A stretch of 64,000 bases of DNA from Bacteroidota bacterium (GCA_023428545.1 JAEYXH010000011.1:88101-152100), one strand, 5' to 3'. Numbered from the stretch's first letter, positions 9,159 to 18,897 are shown. The notes: generated by a model not told the origin, from the letters alone. Numbers and translations: made by a program.

Positions 9159-9287
9159 GCAGGTGTCTGAATGATGACAGGGAAATTCTTGTGAGAAAAC
9201 CTGAAGTGATTTTTGCATTTGTCGGGTCATATATTTTTAATGTGTCATGTTCTGTATGGCAGGAATTTTAGCTATAATAATTCTCCT

Positions 9288-10007
9288 ATGAAGTTGAATG
9301 TCGTTGCAATTGATGATGAGCCACTGGCCTTGAAGTTGGTTTCTGACTATATAAGGAAAACACCTTTCCTTGAACTCATTGGATCATTCGAGAATCCTTT
9401 GGAAGCCTCCGAATTCTTAAACACCCATAAAGTCGACCTGATCTTTCTTGACATACAGATGCCCGGATTGCTGGGTACCGAATTTGCCCGTATGGTTGAC
9501 AGCGAGACCCGCATCATATTCACTACCGCCTACTCACAATATGCGGTAGAGGGATTCAAGCTCGAAGCAGTCGATTACCTCCTGAAGCCTTTTAGCTATG
9601 AAGAGTTTCTTGAATCGGCAGGTAGAGCCAGAAAGCGTATTACTTCAGAAACATCCACAGCGACTGTCATTGTTGAAGCCAAAGACAATTTTCTGTTCCT
9701 GAAATCGGAATATAAGATCAGGCGTATCAATTTCGACGATATTCTCTATGTCGAGGGTTTAAAGGATTACATCAAGGTTTATTTGAAAAACGAGGATAAA
9801 CCTGTTCTTTCGCTCAGCTCACTGAAGGTGATGGAGGAAAAGTTGCCTTCACTGAATTTCATGCGTGTTCACCGATCTTATATCGTCAATCTGGCACAGA
9901 TAAACCAGGTGGATAGAAGCCGCATCGTTTTCGGGAAGGTTTACATACCGGTCAGTGATCAATACAAGGAAAAATTCCAGGAATTTCTGGACAGAAATTT
10001 TCTTTGA
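9288..10007 (+). CDS. LytTR-family response regulator
   Basis: Two-domain regulator, 239 aa. The receiver domain (1-~120) has the acidic pair Asp9/Asp10 (IDDEP), phosphoacceptor Asp55 (FLDIQMPG), Thr79/Thr80 and Lys100 (LLKPF). A LytTR DNA-binding domain occupies ~128-237, with YVEGLKDYIKVY and FMRVHRSYIVN. The ATG at 9288 begins MKLNVVAIDDEP, the normal receiver N-terminus; the in-frame TTG at 9213 would add 25 unrelated residues. Partner of the kinase immediately upstream. Confidence 0.92.
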   Translation: MKLNVVAIDDEPLALKLVSDYIRKTPFLELIGSFENPLEASEFLNTHKVDLIFLDIQMPGLLGTEFARMVDSETRIIFTTAYSQYAVEGFKLEAVDYLLKPFSYEEFLESAGRARKRITSETSTATVIVEAKDNFLFLKSEYKIRRINFDDILYVEGLKDYIKVYLKNEDKPVLSLSSLKVMEEKLPSLNFMRVHRSYIVNLAQINQVDRSRIVFGKVYIPVSDQYKEKFQEFLDRNFL

Positions 10008-10012
10008 AGTCC

Positions 10013-11809
10013 TTATTCTCTGTTGGAATAGAATCTTTCAAGCAAGGTGCCATCATTCACTTCCTTCGATAACGATTCGATGATGTTTTTGGGAACATCA
10101 AAGATATCGAGAACAATCAGTCCGTCGAGGCAATTGTTAAAGAGCGGGTCGACGTTGAATCCTGCTATACGTGCATTGAGCTTGATGTATTTCTTGATGA
10201 GCACCGGTAGTCCTGAATTGAAGGCATCCACGTCGCCAATGATTTTGTCGAGCCTGTTGATGTCCTTTTCCATTGTGTCCATCAACACTTTCAAATCAGG
10301 GTTTTCAGTCCTGAATTTATAGGAGTTTCTGGGTCTGACCATTTTGGCAACCTGCCAGTCGAAATGGTTGGCCAGAATAAACTTAATGATCAGCTCTTTC
10401 GATATTTTTGAGTAGTTGTTGCTGATGCTTACCGGTCCGGTCAGGTAGCGATATTCAGGATTTTTCAGGATAAAATATAGAATTCCTTTCCAGAGGAGGA
10501 ACAAGGGCATGGGTTTTCTTTGATATTCCTTTATGACAAACGATCTGCCCAATTCGAGCGACTGGTTAAGGAAATCATTCAATTCGGGATCTAGCCTGAA
10601 TAGTGTGTGGAGATAAAATCCCCGGGGGCCATAATGTTGCATGATTTCATTGCCCAACCCGATGCGATAGGCTCCCACAAGTCTTTCTTCCTCCTCGTCC
10701 CAGATAAACAGCTGGTTGTAATAGATGTCAAATTCATCCAAATCAATGCTGCGGTTTGAACCTTCACCCACCTCGCGGAAGGTGATTTCCCTGAGCCTGC
10801 CGATTTCGGTGAGAATGGATGGAATCTCGGCTGACGGTGCGCAAAAAACGGAATATTCCTTTAATCTGAAGAGCAGGTAGTCATGCTTGATGTTCTGTAT
10901 ATCCTTTAATAGAAGTTCCTTGCCAACAGGCTCAATGATGGTTTCGGGTGCCTGGGGCGGAATCAGTGTATAGTTGAAGAAGCGCTTCACCTCGCGGGAT
11001 GTGGCCATGCCATAGGTTTTGGCCCTCAGGTAACGGCCAAACTGGTATACGTCACAAAATTTTTCCTGGTCAGATTTTCGGATGGGATTACCAATGCGGA
11101 TATTGATCTTTTTGTTTTTCTGGTTAAACAATTCAGAGGGCAACCGCATATTTTTCAGCGCAGGGTGTATCTGGCAAAGGATTTTGAACAGTCGGCTGTA
11201 ATTGGGTTGGAATAGGACCGGTATGACCGGCGCTCCCATTTTCCGGATGAATTTGACGACAGGATATCGCCAGATTCCATCGTTCACGGTAAACTGTCCG
11301 TCGATCACACTTGCTTCCTTAGCCGGAAAAATACAGAGGATGCCGCCATTCTGGATATGGGATATCGATTCCCTTAATCCACTGAAAATCATCTGGGAAT
11401 TACTTGTCTCCAGGGAGAAAGGATCCCGTTCGATAAAATAATCCGAAACTGCTTCAATTTTTCTGAGAAGAGGTCCGGCAAAGATTTTTACGTCACTTCG
11501 TACCTCCAAAGCCAACTTTATCAGTAAAAGGCCATCGAAGCCTCCCAATGGATGATTGGCCACAATGATGGCTGGCCCTTCCGACGGAATCCTTTTGACC
11601 TCATTAGGGTCATAATCAACCTTCAGGTCAAGCTGACTGATTACCTCGTTGATAAAGTCAATCCCTTTCTTCTGGTGAATTCTTGCATAGATTCTGTTCA
11701 GCTTTTGGAATTTCAGGATATACATCAGGATTCGGGCAAAAAACTCTCCTCCGAAAAAATTGAGTGTGGGGTTGGCTTTAACGAGGTCGCTGGGTTTTAC
11801 CAATTCCAT
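10013..11809 (-). CDS. Bifunctional acyltransferase (PlsC-like + GNAT), amino-acid lipid synthesis
   Basis: 598 aa. The N-terminal domain (~1-290) is a lysophospholipid acyltransferase fold with the NHxxxxD signature (NHPLGGFD, 85-92) and IFPAKEAS. The C-terminal domain (~310-520) resembles the GNAT/OlsB-type N-acyltransferase (IWDEEEERLVGAYRIG). This is the OlsF arrangement, in which one protein N-acylates and then O-acylates ornithine or glycine to make acyloxyacyl amino-acid lipids. In Bacteroides the same two activities are separate genes (glsB/glsA). The accepted amino acid cannot be read from the sequence. Transcribed toward the LytTR gene; the two coding ends are 5 bp apart. Confidence 0.78.
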   Translation of the reverse strand: MELVKPSDLVKANPTLNFFGGEFFARILMYILKFQKLNRIYARIHQKKGIDFINEVISQLDLKVDYDPNEVKRIPSEGPAIIVANHPLGGFDGLLLIKLALEVRSDVKIFAGPLLRKIEAVSDYFIERDPFSLETSNSQMIFSGLRESISHIQNGGILCIFPAKEASVIDGQFTVNDGIWRYPVVKFIRKMGAPVIPVLFQPNYSRLFKILCQIHPALKNMRLPSELFNQKNKKINIRIGNPIRKSDQEKFCDVYQFGRYLRAKTYGMATSREVKRFFNYTLIPPQAPETIIEPVGKELLLKDIQNIKHDYLLFRLKEYSVFCAPSAEIPSILTEIGRLREITFREVGEGSNRSIDLDEFDIYYNQLFIWDEEEERLVGAYRIGLGNEIMQHYGPRGFYLHTLFRLDPELNDFLNQSLELGRSFVIKEYQRKPMPLFLLWKGILYFILKNPEYRYLTGPVSISNNYSKISKELIIKFILANHFDWQVAKMVRPRNSYKFRTENPDLKVLMDTMEKDINRLDKIIGDVDAFNSGLPVLIKKYIKLNARIAGFNVDPLFNNCLDGLIVLDIFDVPKNIIESLSKEVNDGTLLERFYSNRE

Positions 11810-11966
11810 CGATAATTTGTAGTTTTTGGTTTCGAAAATTTTGGCTACCGGCTGATTATGGCTATTTTAAAGGAATAGTCATAAATACGGTTAATTTTGC
11901 CTCGATGAAAGTAGTAAAATTGCCTGAGAGAAGAACCATGCAGGTCATAACTTTGTTTAACCCCAT

Positions 11967-13859
11967 ATGAACCGGACATACGATATTAATGAGTGGTTGC
12001 CGACATCCAGAAAGGAAATGGAAAAAAGGGGATGGGATTCGGCAGATGTCATCCTTTTTTCAGGTGATGCCTATGTGGATCATCCATCCTTTGGAATGGC
12101 TGTGATCGGAAGATTACTGGAGGCTGAGGGCCTTCGGGTTGCCATTGTTCCCCAACCTAACTGGCAGGATGACCTGAGGGATTTCAAAAAGCTTGGACGC
12201 CCCAACCTCTTCTTTGCTATTACTGGGGGAAACATGGATTCGATGGTGAACCATTATACCGCTGGCCGGCGCCGACGGTCGGATGATGCCTATACCCCCG
12301 GTGGAAAGGCAGGTTCCCGACCCGACTATGCAACGATCGTTTATTCCCGGATCATTAAAGATCTCTATCCGGATATTCCGCTGATTATTGGAGGTATAGA
12401 AGCCTCGCTCAGAAGGGTTACCCACTATGATTACTGGTCCGACAAGCTGATGCCCTCCATACTGGTGGATTCAGGTGCTGACCTCCTGTTTTACGGGATG
12501 GCCGAAAAGTCACTCGGTGAATTTGTGAAACTTAGCCAGCGAGGAGTCCAGGTCAACAAGCTGACCAATCTTCCACAGACTGCGTTCCTGACCGGCAAGG
12601 GTGAGACTTTTGCTACCCAGAAAAAATGGGATGTTCTGGAACTTGCTTCACATGAAGCTTGTTTGGAGGACAAAAAAACCTATTCGCGCAATTTTATGCA
12701 CATCGAGGAGGAGTCAAACAAAATGGAAGCCAAAATGCTGATACAGCATATCGGCGACCGGCAGGTTGTGATAAATCCGCCGTGGCCCCCTTTAAGTGAA
12801 AAGGAAGTTGACAGGGTTTACGACCTTCCATACACAAGACTTCCACATCCCCGATATAGCGGCAAGGGTGCCATTCCGGCCTACGATATGATCAGGCACT
12901 CCATCAATATACACAGGGGTTGTTTTGGGGGCTGTACCTTCTGCACCATTTCAGCCCACCAGGGAAAGTTTATTTCGAGCCGCAGTGAGGAGTCAGTCAT
13001 GAAAGAGGTTGAAAAGGTCACGCAGATGCCTGATTATAAGGGATATATTTCAGATCTTGGCGGACCTTCGGCCAATATGTACAAGATGAAGGGAATCCAT
13101 GAAGAGATATGCAAGAAATGCAAAAGACCTTCCTGCATATTCCCGACTATCTGTAAAAACCTGGATACCAATCACCAGCCCATGATGGACCTTTATAAAA
13201 AAGTGAGAAGCCATCCAAACGTGAAAAAAGCTTTTGTGGGGAGTGGAATCCGTTATGACATGATTCTTGAAAAGACAGGCAGGGAAGAGACAGATAAGGC
13301 TAACCGGCAATATTTGCGGGAGGTGATCAAGCATCATGTTTCGGGAAGACTGAAAGTGGCTCCCGAACACACATCCGATGAGGTATTGAAGTTTATGAGG
13401 AAACCTCCCTTCCGGCTGTTTGAAGAGTTAACCAAGGAGTTTGCCAAGATCAATAATGAAGAGCATCTGAACCAACAGCTGATACCTTATTTCATCAGCA
13501 GTCATCCGGGAAGTAAATCAGAGGATATGGCTGACCTGGCCATTAAAACCAAACAGATGAACTTCAGGCTTGAGCAGGTGCAGGATTTTACCCCAACACC
13601 CATGACTTTGGCAACGGAGATTTATTATTCGGGATACCATCCCTATACTATGGAGAAAGTTTATACCGCACGGAATTCTGATGAGAAACAGAACCAGCGA
13701 CAGTTTTTCTTCTGGTACAAGCGGGAATTCCGTCGCTCAATACTGAACGAATTAAAATCGATTGGTCGAAACGACCTGGTCAATAAGCTGTTTGATTTTG
13801 CCACCCAAAAGGAGGGGCCTGAGAAGATGATTACACCTTCCAGGAAAACTAAGTCCTGA
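11967..13859 (+). CDS. YgiQ-family radical SAM protein
   Basis: Large radical S-adenosylmethionine protein of the YgiQ/UPF0313 family, 630 aa. It has the N-terminal YgiQ domain (LPTSRKEMEKRGWDSADV, PGGKAGSRPDYATIVY, IGGIEASLRR) and a radical SAM core with CxxxCxxC at Cys319, Cys323 and Cys326 (RGCFGGCTFC). A second cysteine cluster, CKKCKRPSC, lies around 375 and may bind another Fe-S cluster. SGRLKVAPEHTSDEVL is the conserved C-terminal segment. The biochemical role of the family is unsettled. Followed 29 bp later by a DUF4197 lipoprotein. Confidence 0.88.
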   Translation: MNRTYDINEWLPTSRKEMEKRGWDSADVILFSGDAYVDHPSFGMAVIGRLLEAEGLRVAIVPQPNWQDDLRDFKKLGRPNLFFAITGGNMDSMVNHYTAGRRRRSDDAYTPGGKAGSRPDYATIVYSRIIKDLYPDIPLIIGGIEASLRRVTHYDYWSDKLMPSILVDSGADLLFYGMAEKSLGEFVKLSQRGVQVNKLTNLPQTAFLTGKGETFATQKKWDVLELASHEACLEDKKTYSRNFMHIEEESNKMEAKMLIQHIGDRQVVINPPWPPLSEKEVDRVYDLPYTRLPHPRYSGKGAIPAYDMIRHSINIHRGCFGGCTFCTISAHQGKFISSRSEESVMKEVEKVTQMPDYKGYISDLGGPSANMYKMKGIHEEICKKCKRPSCIFPTICKNLDTNHQPMMDLYKKVRSHPNVKKAFVGSGIRYDMILEKTGREETDKANRQYLREVIKHHVSGRLKVAPEHTSDEVLKFMRKPPFRLFEELTKEFAKINNEEHLNQQLIPYFISSHPGSKSEDMADLAIKTKQMNFRLEQVQDFTPTPMTLATEIYYSGYHPYTMEKVYTARNSDEKQNQRQFFFWYKREFRRSILNELKSIGRNDLVNKLFDFATQKEGPEKMITPSRKTKS

Positions 13860-13888
13860 TTTATCCTTATACTAAAACAAGATCCGTG

Positions 13889-14641
13889 ATGAAAAAAGTA
13901 AGAATATTTATTGCTGCATTACTGATAGCCGGACTGTCGTCGTGTGCTGAACTGATGCAGGTGGTTACCGCCACCGTGGGAGAGGTCCCGCTTACAAATA
14001 CCGAAATAATTGCCGGACTGAAGCAGGCGCTTTCGGTTGGTACTGACTCCACCGTAGCCCGCGTGTCGAAAACAGACGGTTATTACAGGGATCAGTTGAT
14101 ACGGATACTCCTTCCCCCTGAAGCCGAAGTGATTACCAAGAACATCTCAAGAATTCCGGGAGGTGATAAATTGGTGGAAGATGTCATCTTAAGAATCAAC
14201 AGGGCAGCCGAGGATGCCGCCAGGGAAGCAGGTCCGATATTTCTGGGAAGTATCACCGGGATGAGCATCTCCGATGGATTGTCGATTCTGAAAGGTGAAG
14301 ATGATGCCGCTACACAATACCTCAGGAGATCTAGTTCAGACCAGTTGTTTCAGCTATACCAACCGAAAATCAGGGCATCGCTCGACAAGAAATTGGTTGC
14401 GAATGTGTCAACGACCGAGAGTTGGAATAAACTGACAGGGGAGTGGAACAAGGTGGCCAATACAACGTTGGGGCAGTTGGCCGGGCTGACGCCTGTGAAT
14501 ATCCGTCTGGATGAGTATCTCACCGGCAAGGCCCTGGATGGTTTATTTATCAAGATAGCCGAACAGGAAAAGCTGATCAGAACCGATCCTGTTGCCCGTG
14601 TCACTGAATTGCTGAAGCGGGTATTTGGGGCCAACGTCTGA
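13889..14641 (+). CDS. DUF4197 family lipoprotein
   Basis: 250 aa secreted lipoprotein. The signal peptide ends in a lipobox, GLSSC, with the modified Cys at residue 19. The rest is mostly helical and matches DUF4197: LTNTEIIAGLKQALSVGT near 40 and a central YYRDQLIRILLPPEA segment. The ATG at 13889 is preferred to the adjacent in-frame GTG at 13886. The function of the family is not known. Position just behind ygiQ suggests co-transcription, but nothing links the two functions. Confidence 0.82.
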   Translation: MKKVRIFIAALLIAGLSSCAELMQVVTATVGEVPLTNTEIIAGLKQALSVGTDSTVARVSKTDGYYRDQLIRILLPPEAEVITKNISRIPGGDKLVEDVILRINRAAEDAAREAGPIFLGSITGMSISDGLSILKGEDDAATQYLRRSSSDQLFQLYQPKIRASLDKKLVANVSTTESWNKLTGEWNKVANTTLGQLAGLTPVNIRLDEYLTGKALDGLFIKIAEQEKLIRTDPVARVTELLKRVFGANV

Positions 14642-14695
14642 TTGTCCCATGTTTATTCGGGGAGTATGGATCGGGTTATTTTGGAATATTCGGAA

Positions 14696-15637
14696 TTACT
14701 GGCCATATAACCTGCCTTGCCAGGTGTTTCTCTCTTTTAGCCTTTTTTCGACCTTTGCAACAAATTCAAAATTTTTCAATCCCCATTTTGGTGCAATGAG
14801 AAGATCGGGTGGGGACTGGCTTATAAATCGTTCGACCACGATTGCAGGGTTCAGTAGTTCGAGGTAATCCGTAACCAGTTCGGTATATTCATCCGCAGTA
14901 AATAGATGAAATTTTTCTGGGTTTTTTCGATATTGGGCACCCATGACAGTCCCCCTGTGAATTTGCAGTTGGTGCAGTTTGAGGTTTTCAACAGGCAATT
15001 GTGAAATAATGCGTGCCTGTTCCATCATGTCCTCTGTGGTCTCACCCGGAAGACCCAGGATCAGGTGTGCGCAGGTCCTGATTCCAAAGCGAGCCGTATC
15101 TTCAAACGCTTTTACCGATGTTTCAAAGGTATGTCCCCTGTTGATTTTTTCAAGTGTGGAGTTCAGGTGTGATTCAACCCCGTATTCCAACATGACATAC
15201 ATTTGTTCCGACAGCCTTGAAAGATATTCCAGAAGATCAGGGTATATGCAATCGGGGCGGGTGGCAATTACCAGTCCCATCATCCCCGGATAGGAAAGGG
15301 CTTCCTGATACAGGTTTTTCAGATGATCCAGCTGGCCGTAGGTATTGCTGTACGACTGGAAATAGGCCAGGTACTTCATGTCGGGGTATTTGGCCTCGAA
15401 AAATGAGATCCCGTCGCTTATTTGTTGGGTAATGCTCTTTTCCTGGTCGCAAAATGTGGGATTGAAAGAGTCGTTGTTGCAATAGGTGCATCCGCCTTTC
15501 CCCAGTTTGCCGTCGCGGTTGGGACAGGTAAAGCCTGCATCAATGGATATCTTTTGTACCCTTTGGTTGAATAATCTCCTGAAATGGGTGGGGAAATCAT
15601 TGAAACGACGGGAATGCCCCCAAGTATATTGTTGCAT
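14696..15637 (-). CDS. TIGR01212-family (YhcC-like) radical SAM protein
   Basis: 313 aa radical SAM protein. The cluster cysteines are Cys38, Cys50 and Cys53 in TCPNRDG...GGCTYCNN, the atypical spaced motif of the TIGR01212/YhcC family rather than CxxxCxxC. Other conserved parts are SYSNTYGQL, YGVESHLNSTLEKINRGHTF and HLILGLPGETTEDM. The ATG at 15637 is chosen because a perfect -7 box lies at 15662-15669, so an in-frame start at 15664 would fall inside the promoter. Substrate unknown. It faces the DUF4197 gene tail to tail. Confidence 0.87.
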   Translation of the reverse strand: MQQYTWGHSRRFNDFPTHFRRLFNQRVQKISIDAGFTCPNRDGKLGKGGCTYCNNDSFNPTFCDQEKSITQQISDGISFFEAKYPDMKYLAYFQSYSNTYGQLDHLKNLYQEALSYPGMMGLVIATRPDCIYPDLLEYLSRLSEQMYVMLEYGVESHLNSTLEKINRGHTFETSVKAFEDTARFGIRTCAHLILGLPGETTEDMMEQARIISQLPVENLKLHQLQIHRGTVMGAQYRKNPEKFHLFTADEYTELVTDYLELLNPAIVVERFISQSPPDLLIAPKWGLKNFEFVAKVEKRLKERNTWQGRLYGQ

Positions 15638-15661
15638 AATGACAGATACTTTTGCGAGCGG

Positions 15662-15669
15662 CAAAGGTA
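15662..15669 (-). promoter_or_regulatory. -7 box of the TIGR01212 radical SAM gene
   Basis: On the minus strand the sequence reads TACCTTTG, a perfect TAnnTTTG box 24 bp upstream of the ATG at 15637. No TTG is visible at -33. It decides the start of the radical SAM gene. Confidence 0.42.
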
Positions 15670-15796
15670 ATTAATTCTAAAACAGGCCATCAGTGGCCAA
15701 TGTTGAAAACTCATTTGAAAACTTTACCCGTAATTCATGCCTAATCGGGCATTTGGTCAGTAAAAAGGACTATTTTTAATACAAAAATTCACTGAT

Positions 15797-17326
15797 ATGT
15801 TTTCAAAACAAGATGAGTTACAGATTGCCAGTCGCGGAAGTCTTCTCGGGGAGGTAGTGAAACAGATTGAAAGTTTTCGTTCGGGTTTCCCGTATCTGCA
15901 GGTTGTAGAGGCTGCTTCGGTTGGCAACGGCATATTGCAACTCGACCACAAAGAGATTGACAAATTCGTTGAAATATTTGAACATAGGACGCTGGAAGGC
16001 ATTTCGATCCTGAAATTTGTCCCGGCTTCCGGAGCTGCCAGCCGTATGTTCAAGGCACTCTTCTCGGCCATGGATGACCTTTGGGCTGGAAAGCCTGAAG
16101 CGGAGGTATTCTCCTCGTCAAAGGATGTACGGGAGTTCATGGAAAGAATCGATGATTTCGCATTTTATGATGATTTGAGTGCAGCACTGAAGCGCAATCA
16201 TATGCAGGCTAACCTGCTCAATGTCCTGAAATGCCTTCTTGCAAGCGAAGGGCTCAATTACGGCAACCTTCCGAAAGGTTTGCTCAAGTTTCACCAATAT
16301 GCCGGCTATTCGAGGACTCCTTTTGAAGAACACCTGGCCGAAGGGGCAGTTTATGCCAAAGATAACCAAGGTTTAGTCAGGCTTCATTTTACGGTATCGC
16401 CTGAACATCGGTCAGGATTTGAGAGCCTTCTTGAGTTGGTAAGGCCCGAGTTCGAAAAGGAAACGGGCGTTGTACTTGACATCTCTTTTAGTGAACAGAA
16501 GCCTTCAACAGATACCATTGCGGTAACCCCCGACAATGAACCTTTCCGCGAGAAAGATGGTTTATTGTTGTTTAGGCCGGGAGGGCATGGTGCCTTGTTA
16601 TCGAACCTGAATGACCTGGATAACGACCTTGTTTTTATCAAGAATATCGACAACGTGGTTCCCGACCGGCTTAAGCCCATAACTTATACCTATAAGAAGG
16701 CCTTAGCCGGTGTGCTTCTTTCATATCAGAAGCATATCTTTGAATACCAGCAACAGCTGAATGAAAAACATCCGACAGCGCTGGAAAGTGGATTTCTGGC
16801 CGAAGCTGCCAACTTCCTTGAAAATACCTTGAATGTCAAGCCTGCCGAGAACCAATATTATACAGAGAAAGAGGAGCTGTATCATTATTTGAAGGAAAAA
16901 TATAATCGTCCGATTCGCGTTTGCGGGATGGTTAGAAACGAGGGTGAACCCGGCGGTGGACCATTTTGGGCCAGAAACAGTGACGGAACCGTCTCCCTTC
17001 AGATCGCGGAAGGTGTCCAGATTGATCATGGAAACCCCATACAGGCGAAAATTGCAAAGCATGCAACTCACTTTAATCCGGTAGATCTTGTTTGTGGGTT
17101 AAAAAATTATAAAGGCGAAAAGTACGACCTGATGCAGTTTACCGACCCTCTCACCGGTTTCATTTCCACCAAGTCGAAAGACGGGAAAGCGCTCAAGGCA
17201 CTAGAGTTACCCGGGTTATGGAATGGGGCGATGAGTGATTGGAATACGCTTTTCGTGGAGGTTCCGGTTGAAACATTTAATCCGGTAAAGACCGTCAATG
17301 ATCTGTTGCGGGACCAACATCAGTAA
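15797..17326 (+). CDS. DUF4301 family protein
   Basis: 509 aa soluble protein matching DUF4301, a family largely confined to Bacteroidota. It begins MFSKQDELQIASRG and has the conserved FVPASGAASRMFKAL near residue 77, FRPGGHGALLSNLNDLD near 258, and VCGMVRNEGEPGGGPFWA near 375. There is no signal peptide or membrane segment. The Gly-rich stretches and PASGAASRMFK look like nucleotide- or phosphate-binding loops (sugar-nucleotidyltransferase-like), but that is speculation. It stands between two divergent/same-strand promoters and is followed by the TPR gene. Confidence 0.82.
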   Translation: MFSKQDELQIASRGSLLGEVVKQIESFRSGFPYLQVVEAASVGNGILQLDHKEIDKFVEIFEHRTLEGISILKFVPASGAASRMFKALFSAMDDLWAGKPEAEVFSSSKDVREFMERIDDFAFYDDLSAALKRNHMQANLLNVLKCLLASEGLNYGNLPKGLLKFHQYAGYSRTPFEEHLAEGAVYAKDNQGLVRLHFTVSPEHRSGFESLLELVRPEFEKETGVVLDISFSEQKPSTDTIAVTPDNEPFREKDGLLLFRPGGHGALLSNLNDLDNDLVFIKNIDNVVPDRLKPITYTYKKALAGVLLSYQKHIFEYQQQLNEKHPTALESGFLAEAANFLENTLNVKPAENQYYTEKEELYHYLKEKYNRPIRVCGMVRNEGEPGGGPFWARNSDGTVSLQIAEGVQIDHGNPIQAKIAKHATHFNPVDLVCGLKNYKGEKYDLMQFTDPLTGFISTKSKDGKALKALELPGLWNGAMSDWNTLFVEVPVETFNPVKTVNDLLRDQHQ

Positions 17327-17352
17327 CCCGTAATTTATATCATCTCTTTTTA

Positions 17353-17360
17353 TAACTTTG
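17353..17360 (+). promoter_or_regulatory. -7 box of the TPR gene
   Basis: TAACTTTG, a perfect TAnnTTTG box, lies 15 bp before the ATG at 17376 and 26 bp after the DUF4301 stop. No -33 TTG is visible. It suggests the TPR gene has its own promoter. Confidence 0.4.
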
Positions 17361-17375
17361 CGGCATATTTGATAT

Positions 17376-18791
17376 ATGAGAGACTTCGACAGTAATTATA
17401 AGGAACAATCTGATGCGTTCGAGATTTTACAACGGTTCAGGGAATCGTTGGAAAATGGCCGACCTGGTTATTTCGATGTCAATGATTTTGATGATATCAT
17501 TGATTATCTGATCAGTGAAGGCGATTTCGATATGGCTGAGACTGCATTGCAGCATGCCCTGGATATCCATCCGGGTGCTTTGTCATTGCGTATCAGGCTT
17601 GTTCAGTCACTGATCAATAATGGTGATGCAAATACGGCATTATCCGAACTTCAGACGATTGTGCTGCTGGATAGTCAGAATGCGGAAGTTTTTCTCCTCA
17701 AGGGTGCTGCCCTTCTGATTCTGGAAGAGGAAGAGGAAGCAGCCGATAATTTCGAAAAAGCCATTCAGCTAGCAGGTCAGGATGCCGATGATATTTTATA
17801 CCATATCGGGTCATCCTTCATCTCTTATGGCGACCAAAGAAGAGCTGTCGGTTATTTAGAAAGGGCATTCCAGCATAATCCTGACAATGAAATGGTCTTG
17901 TATGATTTGGGCTATTTTCATGACCAGCTGGGATCGCCAGAGAATAGTATTCATTATTATAATCTCTACCTTGATATTGATCCGTTTAATGCTTCAGTAT
18001 GGTTTAACCTGGGAATCGCCTACAACAGAACGGCTGATTACGCAAAGGCTATTGAGGCATATGATTATACGCTGGTGCTGAGCAATACCCTGTTTCAGGC
18101 ACTTTTCAACAAGGCAAATTCTTTGGCAAATCTCGAACGCTACAAGGAGGCCATTGCCACCTATAGGGAGTACCTGAAGCTCGATCCCGACAACGATGAT
18201 GCATTTTGTTATATCGGTGAATGTTACCTGAATATGGGGCGCAATAAAATGGCTCTCCGGTTCTACCAAAAGGCAGCCGCCCAAAATCCGTTGAATGACA
18301 TAGCCTGGTTCTCATCAGGGCTCATCTACTGGATGGAAAGGAATCACCAGGAAAGCATTCGAATGATCAAAAACGCATTGGAAATCGAAGGGGATAATCC
18401 CGATTACTGGTTTTCGTTGGGTAGGGTATTGGCTGAACTTAACCAGGAAGGAGAAGCCCGGGCAGCATTTAAACGTGCCACCGCACTTGATCCGGCCAAT
18501 CTGGAGCTATGGATCTATTATGCCGAATTCCTTCACAGCAGGGGTAAGGTGGATGATGCCATCGGGATTCTCAAAAAAGGAAACCGCCACAACATTAACA
18601 GCGCCATCCTTAAATACCACCTTGCAGCTTACTTGTTGGAGCGTAATTATGAATCGGAAGCGGTTGGACAGTTGGAAACGGCCCTTAAATTGGATTTCAA
18701 TCTCCATAAGGGTTTATTTGAAGTTTTCCCTAAAGCTGCCCAGAATGACTCGGTTCGTCGACTTATAAAGGCATACAAACCACATAAATAG
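17376..18791 (+). CDS. Tetratricopeptide repeat protein
   Basis: 471 aa made almost wholly of tetratricopeptide repeats (about ten to eleven) from residue ~45 to 450. The 34-residue spacing and the small/large residue pattern are clear, for example in AVGYLERAFQHNPDNEMVLY and AIATYREYLKLDPDNDDAF. There is no signal peptide or membrane segment, so it is a cytoplasmic scaffold. Its partners are not visible. A strong terminator-like hairpin follows at 18850-18877. Confidence 0.88.
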   Translation: MRDFDSNYKEQSDAFEILQRFRESLENGRPGYFDVNDFDDIIDYLISEGDFDMAETALQHALDIHPGALSLRIRLVQSLINNGDANTALSELQTIVLLDSQNAEVFLLKGAALLILEEEEEAADNFEKAIQLAGQDADDILYHIGSSFISYGDQRRAVGYLERAFQHNPDNEMVLYDLGYFHDQLGSPENSIHYYNLYLDIDPFNASVWFNLGIAYNRTADYAKAIEAYDYTLVLSNTLFQALFNKANSLANLERYKEAIATYREYLKLDPDNDDAFCYIGECYLNMGRNKMALRFYQKAAAQNPLNDIAWFSSGLIYWMERNHQESIRMIKNALEIEGDNPDYWFSLGRVLAELNQEGEARAAFKRATALDPANLELWIYYAEFLHSRGKVDDAIGILKKGNRHNINSAILKYHLAAYLLERNYESEAVGQLETALKLDFNLHKGLFEVFPKAAQNDSVRRLIKAYKPHK

Positions 18792-18849
18792 GGATGGCTT
18801 CATGCAAAAAGGCATTCCAGGATTAAAGGCATTACAAATATTATTTTAG

Positions 18850-18877
18850 ACCCGCGTTATCGGAAGTATACGCGGGT
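18850..18877 (+). terminator. Intrinsic terminator after the TPR gene
   Basis: ACCCGCGT (18850-18857) and ACGCGGGT (18870-18877) form a perfect 8-bp GC-rich stem with a 12-base loop, followed by TTTAGTTTT. It sits 20 bp before the DUF368 start, so it may also affect read-through into that gene. Confidence 0.65.
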
Positions 18878-18897
18878 TTAGTTTTAAGTCTTCTTTT

